Part shown: positions 1 through 10,026 of the stretch, piece by piece | Layout of the letters: each line of letters begins with the position of its first letter | Position numbering within the stretch: position 1 is the stretch's first letter | Assembly (NCBI RefSeq): GCF_018861735.1 | Contig: NZ_JAHLEB010000007.1 | Span: 1-64,000 of the forward strand | Direction: 5' to 3' | Length of the DNA stretch: 64,000 bases | DNA from: Clostridium lacusfryxellense | GTDB taxonomy: Bacteria; Bacillota; Clostridia; Clostridiales; Clostridiaceae | Notes under the pieces: generated by a model | The model's database searches: none | What the model saw: the letters and a program-made list of their open reading frames with translations, nothing else | Told to the model about the DNA's origin: nothing | Translations under genes and position numbers: made by a program

Positions 1-98
1 GTAATAATTTGATTAGTAAAAAAGCAAATAACCAGTAGATAATTATTAGTATTATAGTTATAATTTGACTTAGGAATGCAGTTTCATAAAGCTATATT

Positions 99-383
99 TT
101 GACGCACTACACTTATATTAATGCACCGGAGGATGTTTTTGCAATAATTGCTTCTAGATATGCAGAGGAAGAAATAATTACTGTGGATGAAATGGCTAAA
201 GATTGTGTAGGTGAATTTTTAAATTTAAATAATGGATTGTATCTTGTAGGTATGTCTAATGATGGAATAGAATTAGACATGGAGCCTCAGAGTGAATTTT
301 TTGACAAAACAATTTATTCTACATATGTACTTCCGATACAATTACCTTTTGGAAGGGTAGAACTTATAATATCTCATTTGTAA
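99..383 (+). pseudogene. CheX-like chemotaxis phosphatase domain, N-terminally truncated remnant
   Basis: The 94-residue reading frame resembles the second half of the CheX/CheC-type CheY-P phosphatase fold. It contains an ExxN motif (GEFLN near residue 40) followed by NNGLYLV and a hydrophobic C-terminal strand. Full CheX-like domains run about 150 residues, so roughly the first third is missing. The first possible start is a TTG at 99 with no ribosome binding site, and an in-frame stop lies at 87-89. The other two forward frames upstream are also closed, so this is a decayed fragment rather than a gene cut by the window edge. The family call rests on recalled sequence resemblance and is moderately certain. 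Confidence 0.5.
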
Positions 384-405
384 TATAAATAAATTAGCTA
401 TAGTA

Positions 406-450
406 AATATAACAGCTAAGAAGCCTAAATTGCTTCTTAGCTGTTATATT
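406..450. terminator. bidirectional hairpin terminator
   Basis: Perfect 19-bp inverted repeat, arms 406-424 and 432-450, with a 7-base loop. It follows the CheX-like fragment, and A/T-rich tails flank both sides. Confidence 0.8.
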
Positions 451-499
451 ATTTATATTAAGTTTAAATGAAGCATGGCCTAATTAAAAGCGAATATAT

Positions 500-528
500 T
501 TGAATATAGTATAGGAACAGGATATAAT
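500..528 (+). promoter_or_regulatory. sigma-A-type promoter of zinc-ribbon gene
   Basis: TTGAAT (500-505), a 17-base spacer and TATAAT (523-528) match the vegetative consensus, about 100 bases before the zinc-ribbon protein start. Confidence 0.6.
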
Positions 529-532
529 ATAC

Positions 533-583
533 TAAACATAATATATATTATTTATATATTTAAATAGATATATATTATGTTTA
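533..583 (+). promoter_or_regulatory. perfect inverted repeat in leader of zinc-ribbon gene
   Basis: Arms 533-548 and 568-583 are exact 16-base reverse complements (TAAACATAATATATAT and its complement), separated by 19 bases. They lie between the predicted promoter and the ribosome binding site, and no T-run follows. It may be a leader hairpin or a protein operator; the AT-rich composition lowers certainty about function. Confidence 0.45.
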
Positions 584-625
584 ATATATATTATATATAG
601 TTATATAAATATTTGGAGGTCACAA

Positions 626-2212
626 ATGATTTGCATAAGTTGTAAGAATGAATTCACTAATATTAACGGATTAAAATTTTGCCCATATTGCGGAGAGAAA
701 ATAGATGGAAAACTAAATTTAGAAGGTGAAGAAAATCCTATTAGTACTGGAGAAGTTGATGCAGAAAGCATAAATAAATCGGACGTAAATAAAAAAGAAC
801 GTCAATTTACACAAGCCATGCCTGTGATATCACAGAAAGACATAAATAAGTATAAAAGAGATAAAATTTTTGCAACTTTTAAAAATACATTTATAAAAAT
901 GAAAGTAATTGTACCTATACTATTATTGCTGGCAATTATAGGGATAGGAACGTTTGTATACGCATTTTTTATTGTTAAGCCTGTAAATGATGCGCGTATA
1001 AAGGATGACTTGATAGGGAAGGTAGTTACGCTTCCAAAAGGGACAAGTATAAAAATAGATAAGGATAACATTGAAAGTTTTAGTATAAAGAGTAGGAATA
1101 CAGAAAAGAGCAAGGATAACATAAAATTAGCAGTAACATTTAACAATGGTTATGTTGAGGCCAAAACAATTTTATCACTAGTATACTTAGATGAAGGCAA
1201 AAATCAATGGAAGGCTAGTGGAGGAATTGTATTAGATAGCCTTACTTCATTAAAACCTGTTGTAGGTATGGACGAGGTTAAATTCAAAACTGATTTAAAG
1301 AAGTTGAGTATTCCTATATCAGATGCAACAGTGACATTAGGTGATCAAGTTGTTAAAAAGCTTGATATTTCGCTCAGAACACCGGAACTAGAAAACTCAA
1401 AAGAAGAAATTTTGGTGTCAACGTCTATAGACAGTGGAATTATATCGTCTACGGGAACGATAAAGTGTAATCTTGTTTTTGAAAATGAGAAGTGGTCTAT
1501 TGATACAATTGATAAAAATGGTATTCAAAAAGATGATATAGAGAACTTTAAATTAGTAATATCGAAAACTTTTTCTGATGAAACAGTTGTTAAGATTATA
1601 AGTGAACATGGACTTTCTGAAACGGTAGTTTATCCAAATCTTTTCGATGGCAAAGGTTTTATAATAAATGATAAATTTACTAAAAATATAAAAATAATTA
1701 ATAAAAAATTTGATTCACAAAAAAATACATTAACTGTTACAGCTAACAGACAAAATTCAGCAGGAGAAATTAAATCAGTATTATCAACTGATTATACTTT
1801 CTCAATGTCATTTAATAAATTGTCATTTTTAAGTGGGTCAAAAACTACAGTTGATAGTGGAACTGTAGCTAATATATCAAAAGAAAAAATAATATCTACA
1901 ATTGAAAGTGCTGAAATTCAAGGGAGTAATTTATTATTTTGGTGGTCTAATAGCCATAAAATAACGACTGAAGAAGCAAAGACTTTTAAAATAGATAAGA
2001 CAATATCAAAAAAAGGATCACGTAATATAAAATATGTTTATGGAAGTATCGATTACGTCGATAAGAAAAAGAACGAAAATAAAAACACATCTTTTGTAGC
2101 ACTATATTTTCTTGTTTATGATGTAGATAATGGTTACAATTGGAAGCTAGACAAACTATATGGTGAGGATTCACCTAACTATGATGTGTATAATAAGGAA
2201 AATGAAAATTAA
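626..2212 (+). CDS. Zinc-ribbon, single-pass membrane protein of unknown function
   Basis: 528 residues; the start is fixed by a TTTGGAGGTCACAA ribosome binding site. Residues 3-22 form a zinc ribbon with cysteine pairs C3-x2-C6 and C19-x2-C22 (CPYCG). A polar linker follows to about residue 90, then one hydrophobic segment at about 94-117. The remaining ~400 residues have no further membrane segment and are rich in beta-prone, Lys/Ser/Thr sequence, as expected for an extracellular region. The layout (cytoplasmic zinc ribbon, one helix, large outer part) resembles TcaA-like Gram-positive membrane proteins, but I do not recognise a specific family. It is monocistronic, between its own promoter and a strong terminator at 2214-2255. 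Confidence 0.8.
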   Translation: MICISCKNEFTNINGLKFCPYCGEKIDGKLNLEGEENPISTGEVDAESINKSDVNKKERQFTQAMPVISQKDINKYKRDKIFATFKNTFIKMKVIVPILLLLAIIGIGTFVYAFFIVKPVNDARIKDDLIGKVVTLPKGTSIKIDKDNIESFSIKSRNTEKSKDNIKLAVTFNNGYVEAKTILSLVYLDEGKNQWKASGGIVLDSLTSLKPVVGMDEVKFKTDLKKLSIPISDATVTLGDQVVKKLDISLRTPELENSKEEILVSTSIDSGIISSTGTIKCNLVFENEKWSIDTIDKNGIQKDDIENFKLVISKTFSDETVVKIISEHGLSETVVYPNLFDGKGFIINDKFTKNIKIINKKFDSQKNTLTVTANRQNSAGEIKSVLSTDYTFSMSFNKLSFLSGSKTTVDSGTVANISKEKIISTIESAEIQGSNLLFWWSNSHKITTEEAKTFKIDKTISKKGSRNIKYVYGSIDYVDKKKNENKNTSFVALYFLVYDVDNGYNWKLDKLYGEDSPNYDVYNKENEN

Positions 2213-2213
2213 T

Positions 2214-2255
2214 AAGAAATAAGGGAATGAATTAATATTCATTCCCTTATTTCTT
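2214..2255. terminator. bidirectional terminator between convergent genes
   Basis: Perfect 19-bp stem, arms 2214-2232 and 2237-2255, with a 4-base loop. The stem starts and ends with A/T runs, so it can serve the zinc-ribbon gene (+) and msrB (-). The right arm overlaps the msrB stop codon. Confidence 0.85.
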
Positions 2256-2723
2256 GAATAATTCTAAGTAATTACCGTATCCTTCATCCTCGAGTTTGGT
2301 AACAGGTATAAATTTAAGTGATGCGCTATTTATACAATATCTTAATCCACCTTCAGAGAGCGGACCGTCGTTAAATAAATGCCCTAAGTGACTATCTCCA
2401 TACTTGCTTCTAACTTCAGTTCTCATCATTCCATGTGATACATCTTTATTTTCTTTCACATTCTCATCTTCTACTGGTTTTGTAAAACTAGGCCAACCGC
2501 AGCCTGAATCAAATTTATCAATTGATGTAAATAATGGCTCTCCGCTGTTGATGTCTACGTAAATTCCTGCTTCTTTATTATTCCAAAATTCATTTTCAAA
2601 AGATCTTTCCGTTCCGTTTTCCTGAGTTGTTTCAAACTGAACTTTAGTTAAAACCTTTTTTAGTTCTTCTTTACTTCTTTTAGTATAAACTTTTTTATCC
2701 ATATTAAAACCTTTTTTATCCAT
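2247..2723 (-). CDS. msrB: Peptide-methionine (R)-S-oxide reductase MsrB, zinc-less type
   Basis: 158 residues. It reduces the R-epimer of methionine sulfoxide in oxidised proteins. The family motifs [19 protein letters not shown] and [11 protein letters not shown] are present; the last carries the catalytic Cys, with the Cys of SGCGWPSF a possible resolving residue. The two CxxC zinc motifs of many MsrB proteins are absent ([15 protein letters not shown] lies where the first would be), so this is the zinc-less form also seen in Bacillus. Translation most likely starts at 2723 behind a GGAGG site. A second in-frame ATG 21 bases later (first base 2702) arises from a short tandem duplication. 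No msrA is nearby. Confidence 0.93.
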   Translation of the reverse strand: MDKKGFNMDKKVYTKRSKEELKKVLTKVQFETTQENGTERSFENEFWNNKEAGIYVDINSGEPLFTSIDKFDSGCGWPSFTKPVEDENVKENKDVSHGMMRTEVRSKYGDSHLGHLFNDGPLSEGGLRYCINSASLKFIPVTKLEDEGYGNYLELFKK

Positions 2724-2729
2724 ATTAAA
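2690..2729 (-). repeat. 21-bp-period tandem duplication at the msrB start
   Basis: The 19-base sequence at 2690-2708 recurs exactly at 2711-2729, a period of 21 bases. It duplicates the ATG and the next codons, so the protein begins MDKKGFN then MDKKVYT. Only the upstream ATG has a GGAGG site; the inner one has AAAGG. Confidence 0.8.
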
Positions 2730-2921
2730 CCTCCGATTATAATAAATATATAAATTTATGTTATTTGTAATTATACTCTTATATTTTATTGTATCAATTT
2801 ATACGTATTATATACTAAAAACACTGTAAATAATAGGGCAAATATCTTAGAAATATAGTATTAGGTTTAGTAATAATCTTTTAATGTAGACAATATTATT
2901 TATAAAATGATGAAGATAAAT

Positions 2922-2950
2922 TTGACGTATAGTACTTTATCTAATATAAT
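2922..2950 (+). promoter_or_regulatory. sigma-A promoter of the 2-enoate reductase gene
   Basis: TTGACG (2922-2927), exactly 17 bases, then TATAAT (2945-2950). This near-consensus promoter lies about 75 bases before the start codon. Confidence 0.75.
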
Positions 2951-2964
2951 AAAATTAATGGTTT

Positions 2965-2980
2965 ACTGAATGCATTCAGT
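2965..2980 (+). promoter_or_regulatory. probable TetR-family operator (perfect palindrome)
   Basis: ACTGAATGCATTCAGT is a perfect 16-bp palindrome placed just after the -10 box, around +8 to +23 of the expected transcript. That is a typical repression site. TetR-family sites are often palindromes of this size with a TGAATG-type half, and a TetR gene lies directly after the reductase. The binding link is inferred. Confidence 0.6.
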
Positions 2981-3025
2981 GAATTGATTATACAGACTTA
3001 TAATTAATAATTTGGAGGGGTTAAG

Positions 3026-5023
3026 ATGACGCATAAATACAAAAAGTTATTTGAATCAATAAAAATAGGATCTTTAGAAATAAAAAACAGATTTGTTATG
3101 GCACCTATGGGTCCGTTAGGCTTATCAGATTCTGAGGGCGGATTTAACCAGCGTGGTATAGATTATTACGTTGCCCGTGCTCGTGGAGGTACTGGTTTAA
3201 TAATTACAGGTGTAACATTTATAGATAATGTAATTGAGGAACATGGTATGCCTAATTGTCCTTGTTCTACTCATAATCCTGTTCACTTTATACGTACAAG
3301 CCGTGAGATGACTGAACGTATACATGCATATGATAGTAAAATATTTCTTCAAATTAGTGGTGGATTTGGAAGAGTTACTATCCCTACTAACTTAGGTGAT
3401 TTTCCACCAGTTGCTCCATCTCCCATTCAACATCGCTGGCTAGATAAAACTTGTAGGGAACTCACAAAAGACGAAATACACACTATTGTTAAACAGTTTG
3501 GTGAAGGAGCATATAATGCAAAACGTGCAGGGTTTGATGGCATTCAAATACATGCAGTGCATGAAGGCTATCTTATTGATCAATTTGCAATGGAGCTTTT
3601 TAATAAGAGAACAGACGAATATGGTGGCTCTTTAGATAATAGATTAAGGTTTGCTAGAGAAATTGTGGAAGAAATTAAGAAAAGATGTGGAGATACGTTC
3701 CCTGTTACTTTAAGATATAGTGCGAAAAGTTTTATTAAAGGCCTTCGCGATGGAGCTTTGCCGGGCGAGGTATTTGAAGAAAAGGGTAGAGATATTCCAG
3801 AAGGCATAGATGCAGCAAAATTACTTGTATCCTATGGGTATGATGCATTAGATGTTGATGCAGGTTCTTATGATGCATGGTGGTGGAGTCACCCACCGAT
3901 GTACCAAGATAAAGGTCTTTATATTCCATTTGCGAAAATAATAAAAGACGTTGTAAATGTACCTATAATTTGTGCAGGGCGTATGGACAATCCTGATTTA
4001 GCAATGAGTGCTTTAGAGGATGGAGCCTGTGATATGATTGGTCTAGGTCGACCACTGTTAGCTGATCCGGATTATGTAAATAAACTTCGAGTAGGCAATG
4101 TACAGGATATTAGACCATGCTTGTCTTGCCATGAGGGCTGTATGGGACGTATTCAGGAGTATTCAGCTTTGAATTGCGCTGTAAACCCAGCAACTTGCAG
4201 AGAGAGAGTGGCGACACTTATCCAAGCAGCTAAAAGCAAAAATGTTATTATTATAGGTGGTGGGGTTGCCGGTTGTGAAGCCGCAAGAGTTCTTGCTCTA
4301 CGTGGTCATAGACCAGTAATTTATGAAAAAACTAGTAGTCTTGGTGGGAATTTAATACCTGGTGGAGCACCGGACTTTAAGGAAGATGATTTAGCATTAG
4401 TTGCTTGGTATGAACATACACTTAAGCAATTAAATGTTGAAATAAAGTATAATTCAGAGGCAACTGCTGATATTATAAAAAGCAGTGGTGCAGAGGCTGT
4501 AATTATAGCAACTGGATCAAAACCAAAAATATTTGATCTAGGAGATAATAATAAGGTTTTCACTGCAGCTGATGTATTAGTTGGTAAGGCGACTCCTGGT
4601 GATAATGTAGTAATTATTGGAGCGGGATTAGTTGGATGCGAACTTGCATTATGGCTTGCGCGTAAAGGTAAAAAAGTCACTATTGTTGAATTACAAAATA
4701 AAGTACTAGCGGTCAATGGGCCCCTTTGTCATTCTAATTATGATATGCTTGAAAAGTTAATACCTTATAATGGTGTGGAGGTATTAACGTCATCAAAGGT
4801 TGTTAAAGCAACTGAAAATGGTGTACTGGTGGATACAAATGGAAGCAGGTACGAGATTTTAGCAGATACTGTTGTTTTAGCTGTTGGATACAGTGCAGAA
4901 AAATCTCTTTATGAAGAGATTAAATTTGAAATTAGTGAGCTACACTTAATTGGAGATGCTAGGAATGTTTCAAACATAATGTATGCAATTTGGGATGCGT
5001 ATGAGGTTGCATCTAACCTTTAA
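3026..5023 (+). CDS. 2-enoate reductase / NADH:flavin oxidoreductase, old yellow enzyme type with Fe-S and FAD domains
   Basis: 665 residues, the usual length for clostridial 2-enoate reductases, which reduce alpha,beta-unsaturated carboxylates with NADH. Residues 1-370 are the FMN-binding TIM barrel (KNRFVMAPMG; IQIHAVHEGYLIDQF; EYGGSLDNRLRF). A Cys cluster, CLSCHEGCMG then NCAVNPATC, binds 4Fe-4S. The C-terminal part has two dinucleotide-binding motifs, IIIGGGVAGCEA (FAD) and VIIGAGLVGCELA (NADH). Sequence features such as QRGIDYYV and WWWSHPPMYQDKGLYIP match the EnoR/FldZ group better than dienoyl-CoA reductase FadH or bile-acid BaiCD/BaiH, although those relatives cannot be fully excluded. 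It has its own promoter and palindromic operator, and the downstream tetR gene probably controls it. Confidence 0.85.
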   Translation: MTHKYKKLFESIKIGSLEIKNRFVMAPMGPLGLSDSEGGFNQRGIDYYVARARGGTGLIITGVTFIDNVIEEHGMPNCPCSTHNPVHFIRTSREMTERIHAYDSKIFLQISGGFGRVTIPTNLGDFPPVAPSPIQHRWLDKTCRELTKDEIHTIVKQFGEGAYNAKRAGFDGIQIHAVHEGYLIDQFAMELFNKRTDEYGGSLDNRLRFAREIVEEIKKRCGDTFPVTLRYSAKSFIKGLRDGALPGEVFEEKGRDIPEGIDAAKLLVSYGYDALDVDAGSYDAWWWSHPPMYQDKGLYIPFAKIIKDVVNVPIICAGRMDNPDLAMSALEDGACDMIGLGRPLLADPDYVNKLRVGNVQDIRPCLSCHEGCMGRIQEYSALNCAVNPATCRERVATLIQAAKSKNVIIIGGGVAGCEAARVLALRGHRPVIYEKTSSLGGNLIPGGAPDFKEDDLALVAWYEHTLKQLNVEIKYNSEATADIIKSSGAEAVIIATGSKPKIFDLGDNNKVFTAADVLVGKATPGDNVVIIGAGLVGCELALWLARKGKKVTIVELQNKVLAVNGPLCHSNYDMLEKLIPYNGVEVLTSSKVVKATENGVLVDTNGSRYEILADTVVLAVGYSAEKSLYEEIKFEISELHLIGDARNVSNIMYAIWDAYEVASNL

Positions 5024-5073
5024 TATTTACTTGTTTTTCTAAATAAATTAAAGTATTATCTATATGTGAATTA

Positions 5074-5107
5074 AAATAGAAGCCTTGTTTAAAATGGCTT
5101 CTGTTTT
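5074..5107 (+). terminator. terminator after 2-enoate reductase gene
   Basis: Stem AGAAGCC (5078-5084) / GGCTTCT (5096-5102), extended by A/T pairs and followed by GTTTT. It lies before the tetR gene and may allow partial read-through. Confidence 0.6.
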
Positions 5108-5132
5108 AAACTTATTATGAGGTGATTATGAT

Positions 5133-5720
5133 ATGATTAAAATAACGAGCCGTACAAAACAGGCTGAGACAACTAAAAATAAAATTTATGAATGCGGAGT
5201 AAAACTTATACGTATTAATGGGTTTGATGGGGTTACGGTTGAGCAGATTGCTAAAGAGGCAGGGGTCAGTGTAGGCACATACTATTATTATTTTGAGTCA
5301 AAGTTTGAGCTCTTGCGTGAAATTTTTAAGCAGGCAGATGATTATTTCCTAAAAGAAGTTAAAGGGCATTTGAAGGCAGAAGATTTTAAAGGTCAAATTG
5401 TAGAGTTCTTTGGAAAATATGCTGATTTTAATTATCTAAATGGATTAGAGATGGTAAAAAAACTATATACTTGTGATAACAAAATGTTTAATATCAAAGG
5501 ACGCGCTATGCAAAACATATTAGAGGATATTATTAAAAATGCTCAAGTTAAAGGTGAATTTTCTAATACTTACGTAGCTACTGAGATAACGCGTGTACTT
5601 TTTGTTGTAGCACGTGGGATAGTTTTTGAGTGGTGCCTTTTTGATGGAGAAATAGATTTGAAAAGTGAAATGGAGAAAATTATATCTAATATGGTAGTAG
5701 GATATATGTTTATTAAGTAA
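5133..5720 (+). CDS. TetR/AcrR-family transcriptional regulator
   Basis: 195 residues. The N-terminal helix-turn-helix (about 12-60) has the typical pattern FDGVTVEQIAKEAGVSVGT followed by YYYYFESKFELL. The C-terminal ligand-binding half is family-specific and unrecognised. An AGGTGATT ribosome binding site precedes the ATG. Its position 110 bases after the 2-enoate reductase, in the same direction, and the perfect palindrome in that gene's promoter suggest it represses the reductase in response to an enoate or related acid. The ligand is unknown. Confidence 0.9.
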   Translation: MIKITSRTKQAETTKNKIYECGVKLIRINGFDGVTVEQIAKEAGVSVGTYYYYFESKFELLREIFKQADDYFLKEVKGHLKAEDFKGQIVEFFGKYADFNYLNGLEMVKKLYTCDNKMFNIKGRAMQNILEDIIKNAQVKGEFSNTYVATEITRVLFVVARGIVFEWCLFDGEIDLKSEMEKIISNMVVGYMFIK

Positions 5721-5894
5721 ATGAGTATAAAACCTTTGAGATAGTTTTATTCGTATGTTATACAATGATGCTATTTTTATTGCAATTGTTTTATATATGT
5801 CACAAAGTAAATTTTTTTAGTTGTGGGTATACATCTGTAATATCTAAAATGACTCGTCAATAAATGTAGTTTATGTAAAAAACAATATTATCTT

Positions 5895-5930
5895 AAATCT
5901 AGCATAATAATATATGCTAGATTTTTTTAT
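5895..5930 (+). terminator. hairpin terminator downstream of tetR
   Basis: Perfect 12-bp stem, arms 5895-5906 and 5913-5924, with a 6-base loop followed by a run of T. It lies 175 bases beyond the tetR stop. Confidence 0.8.
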
Positions 5931-6149
5931 TTCCTTTTGCAAACTAATATAAAGAAAACTAACACTAAAAAATATTATAATATAAAAGGTTTAACAATAA
6001 ATGGTGTTTGATGTTAAGCATACATTCATATTTGCTGAATATATTTCTAAAAATATAATAAATAAAATTATTAAAGTTCGTAAAAGCCTTTCATATAGCC
6101 AATTTTATAAATATATGAAATAAATAGAAAGATTCAAACAATTGAATGC

Positions 6150-6178
6150 TTGACAAAAGAACAATTATAATTTAATAT
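6150..6178 (+). promoter_or_regulatory. candidate promoter of amt-P-II fusion gene
   Basis: TTGACA (6150-6155), a 17-base spacer and TAATAT (6173-6178), about 135 bases before the gene. Confidence 0.5.
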
Positions 6179-6261
6179 TATATAAATCGTACAAGTAAAC
6201 GCGATATGGAGTTTTTATAAACCTTTGGTACTACTATTTAAAAGAAATTATATTATACGAG

Positions 6262-6295
6262 GACATGTATTCAAATATTTTAGGATACATGTCGT
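6262..6295 (+). promoter_or_regulatory. inverted repeat in leader just before the ribosome binding site
   Basis: GACATGTAT and ATACATGTC form nine-base arms about 15 bases apart, starting near 6262, and GGGGGG follows at 6302. A leader hairpin here could control translation of the ammonium transporter. No T-run follows, so it is not a terminator. Confidence 0.4.
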
Positions 6296-6313
6296 AAATT
6301 AGGGGGGATTTTT

Positions 6314-7957
6314 ATGTATTCATCAGTAGATACCATATGGGTTCTATTAGGAACGGTTTTAGTATTTTTTATGCAAGCAGGATTCGCAATGGTAGAGACC
6401 GGATTTACTAGGGCAAAAAATGCAGGAAACATTATAATGAAAAATTTAATGGATTTTGCAATAGGAACTATTGTATATTGGATTTTAGGTTTTGGACTTA
6501 TGTTTGGAGCTAGTAAGTATGGAATTATTGGATCACTAGATTTCTTCGTAAAAGGTGATTATTCATCAACTATTCCAACATATGCATTTTTAATTTTTCA
6601 AACAGTGTTTTGTGCAACGGCTGCTACTATAGTATCTGGAGCAATGGCAGAAAGAACTAAGTTTATCTCTTACCTGATATATTCTGCTGTAATTAGTGCA
6701 GTTATATATCCTATATCAGGTCACTGGATATGGGGTGGCGGATGGTTATCACAACTCGGTTTCCATGATTTTGCCGGATCTACAGCAGTTCACATGGTTG
6801 GTGGTGTTGCAGCTTTTGTGGGAGCTAAAATTCTTGGAGCTCGTATTGGTAAATATGATAAAAATGGGGACGCTAAAGCGATTCCAGGTCATAGTGTTAC
6901 ACTTGGAGCTCTTGGAGTATTTATACTTTGGTTTGCATGGTTTGGATTTAATGGAGGGTCAACTGTATCTGCAACTGGTGACGCTACTATAATTTTAATG
7001 AGTAAAATATTTGTTACTACAAATATATCGGCAGCAGTAGCTACAACGGCTGTAATGATTATAACTTGGATTCGTTATAAAAAGCCGGATGTTTCAATGA
7101 CTCTTAATGGCTCGCTTGCAGGCCTTGTTGCAATAACTGCTGGTTGTGATGTAGTATCTCCAGTTGGTGCATTTTTTATAGGTTTAATTGCAGCATTTGT
7201 AGTTGTATTTGGAATTGAATTTGTAGATAAAACTTTAAAAGTTGATGATCCAGTTGGTGCAATTGGAGTTCATGGAATGTGTGGTGCTACAGGTACATTA
7301 TTAGTAGGTTTATTCTCATTAGATAAAGGATTATTTTACGGACATGGTGCTAGCTTTTTAGGAATTCAATTAATTGGAGTTCTATCTGTAATGGCTTGGG
7401 TTGCTATAACTATGACAATTGTATTTAAAATAATTAAAGCTACTGTTGGCCTAAGAGTTTCTAAAGAAGAAGAAATCATAGGTCTTGATATTGAAGAACA
7501 TGGATTAATGAGTTGTTATGCTGACTTTATGCCAATAACTGCAGAATTTGCTACACCGGTATCCGAAGCAATTCCTGTTAGAATTGAGAAGGGTGATGAA
7601 GTTTCAGATGGCAAGGTAAGACAAGTAGTGGTAGTGATGAATCAAAACAAATTTGAGATATTTAAATCATCTATGGAAGCAATAGGTGTAACTGGTATGA
7701 CGGTTATAAATGCTCAAGGCTGTGGAATGCAAAAGGGAAATACCGAATTCTACAGGGGTGTTGAACTTGAAATGCAACTACTTCCAAAACTTAAGGTTGA
7801 GATAGTGATTGCCGAAGTTCCATTAGAATTAGTTATTAATACTGCTAAGAAGGCTTTATATACTGGAAACATCGGTGACGGTAAGATTTTTGTATATAAT
7901 GTAGAAAAAGTTATAAAAATTAGAACAGGTGAAGAAGGAGTAGATGCTATTAAATAG
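6314..7957 (+). CDS. Ammonium transporter Amt with fused C-terminal P-II (GlnK-like) domain
   Basis: 547 residues. Residues 1-395 are a full Amt channel with eleven predicted helices, starting directly in the membrane (MYSSVDTIWVLLGTV). The twin pore histidines are seen in AVHMVGG and GVHGMCG. A linker of about 40 residues leads to a complete P-II domain at about 435-547: the T-loop has Tyr480 in TEFYRG, and TGNIGDGKIF is the B-loop. P-II proteins sense ATP/ADP and 2-oxoglutarate and plug Amt with the T-loop; here sensor and channel are one chain. The domain is as complete as the two free GlnK proteins nearby. It has its own promoter and a strong terminator shared with gdhA. Confidence 0.93.
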   Translation: MYSSVDTIWVLLGTVLVFFMQAGFAMVETGFTRAKNAGNIIMKNLMDFAIGTIVYWILGFGLMFGASKYGIIGSLDFFVKGDYSSTIPTYAFLIFQTVFCATAATIVSGAMAERTKFISYLIYSAVISAVIYPISGHWIWGGGWLSQLGFHDFAGSTAVHMVGGVAAFVGAKILGARIGKYDKNGDAKAIPGHSVTLGALGVFILWFAWFGFNGGSTVSATGDATIILMSKIFVTTNISAAVATTAVMIITWIRYKKPDVSMTLNGSLAGLVAITAGCDVVSPVGAFFIGLIAAFVVVFGIEFVDKTLKVDDPVGAIGVHGMCGATGTLLVGLFSLDKGLFYGHGASFLGIQLIGVLSVMAWVAITMTIVFKIIKATVGLRVSKEEEIIGLDIEEHGLMSCYADFMPITAEFATPVSEAIPVRIEKGDEVSDGKVRQVVVVMNQNKFEIFKSSMEAIGVTGMTVINAQGCGMQKGNTEFYRGVELEMQLLPKLKVEIVIAEVPLELVINTAKKALYTGNIGDGKIFVYNVEKVIKIRTGEEGVDAIK

Positions 7958-7996
7958 TTAGCTCCATGAATTAGAAAATATTACAATATTGATAAT

Positions 7997-8037
7997 AAAA
8001 AGATCAAGAATGGCTAAGAGTCATTCTTGATCTTTTT
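7997..8037. terminator. bidirectional terminator between amt-P-II and gdhA
   Basis: Perfect 16-bp stem, arms 7997-8012 and 8022-8037, beginning with AAAAA and ending with TTTTT, between convergent genes. Confidence 0.9.
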
Positions 8038-8062
8038 ATTACGCCATAAAAACAATTAAATA

Positions 8063-9460
<1,398 letters not shown>

Positions 9461-9507
9461 TCATTGATGAATTCAATTGTTTAAAAATTGAATTTATCTA
9501 TTTGTAT

Positions 9508-9536
9508 ATTCTACCATTTTGATAACCTTATTACAA
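9508..9536 (-). promoter_or_regulatory. promoter of gdhA
   Basis: On the minus strand, TTGTAA (complement of 9531-9536), a 17-base spacer and TAGAAT (complement of 9508-9513), about 110 bases before the start. Confidence 0.5.
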
Positions 9537-9911
9537 CTTTTTTTAAAAGTAGAATTTGTTTATACTAAGTAGTGACAAGGGGTTGTGGTGAAGTGGTGGA
9601 TAATAACTAATTAGTTCGAAATGATTTTTGTGAATCGTTTTATAAAATATGTTGCACAAATAAATTGCAATATATTTAATGGTCTTATATAAGTATATTT
9701 TTTTGAATGGACTCTAATGAGGTTATTAATAAGTTTTATATGGAATAATGAATTAATATTAAATGTTTTATGCAAAATATAAAATTTTATAATTAAATAA
9801 AATATATAAATAGATAAAATCGATGGAATAATAATATGCCTTAGGCTTAGAAAGCCTTTGATCAATGGAAAATAGAGATAGGATAATATAATTAACAGAA
9901 CATTGAAAAAC

Positions 9912-9940
9912 TTGACTTTTGTCGAAAAAGTAAGTAAAAT
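9912..9940 (+). promoter_or_regulatory. promoter of amtB-glnK
   Basis: TTGACT (9912-9917), a 17-base spacer and TAAAAT (9935-9940), about 85 bases before amtB. Confidence 0.55.
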
Positions 9941-10026
9941 GACATTTATAATAAATAAAAAATCATTGTAAAAACAATATGACATTATTTATAAGAAGAA
10001 TTAATATTTAATTAGGGGGTATTATT

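Larger units (their letters stand above)
5721..6313 (+). other. 594-bp intergenic region before amt-P-II fusion
   Basis: Very AT-rich, with no supported reading frame. It holds a terminator (5895-5930), a candidate promoter (6150-6178) and a leader inverted repeat (about 6262-6294). I see nothing else recognisable. Confidence 0.6.

Noticed and set aside
406-450. Regulatory RNA or CRISPR-like repeat
   Set aside because: Single perfect hairpin after a gene end with no repetition; best read as a terminator.
802-1146. Minus-strand frame opposite the zinc-ribbon gene
   Set aside because: Antisense shadow of a well-supported gene; no start signals.
5721-6313. ANTAR-type paired hairpins controlling the Amt gene
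   Set aside because: Only one hairpin with a long AT-rich loop is visible; the required tandem hexaloop pattern is not seen.
9611-9985. 124-codon minus-strand open frame, strongly hydrophobic
   Set aside because: No ribosome binding site, Ile/Phe/Tyr content is what AT-rich DNA gives in any frame, and it covers the amtB promoter.
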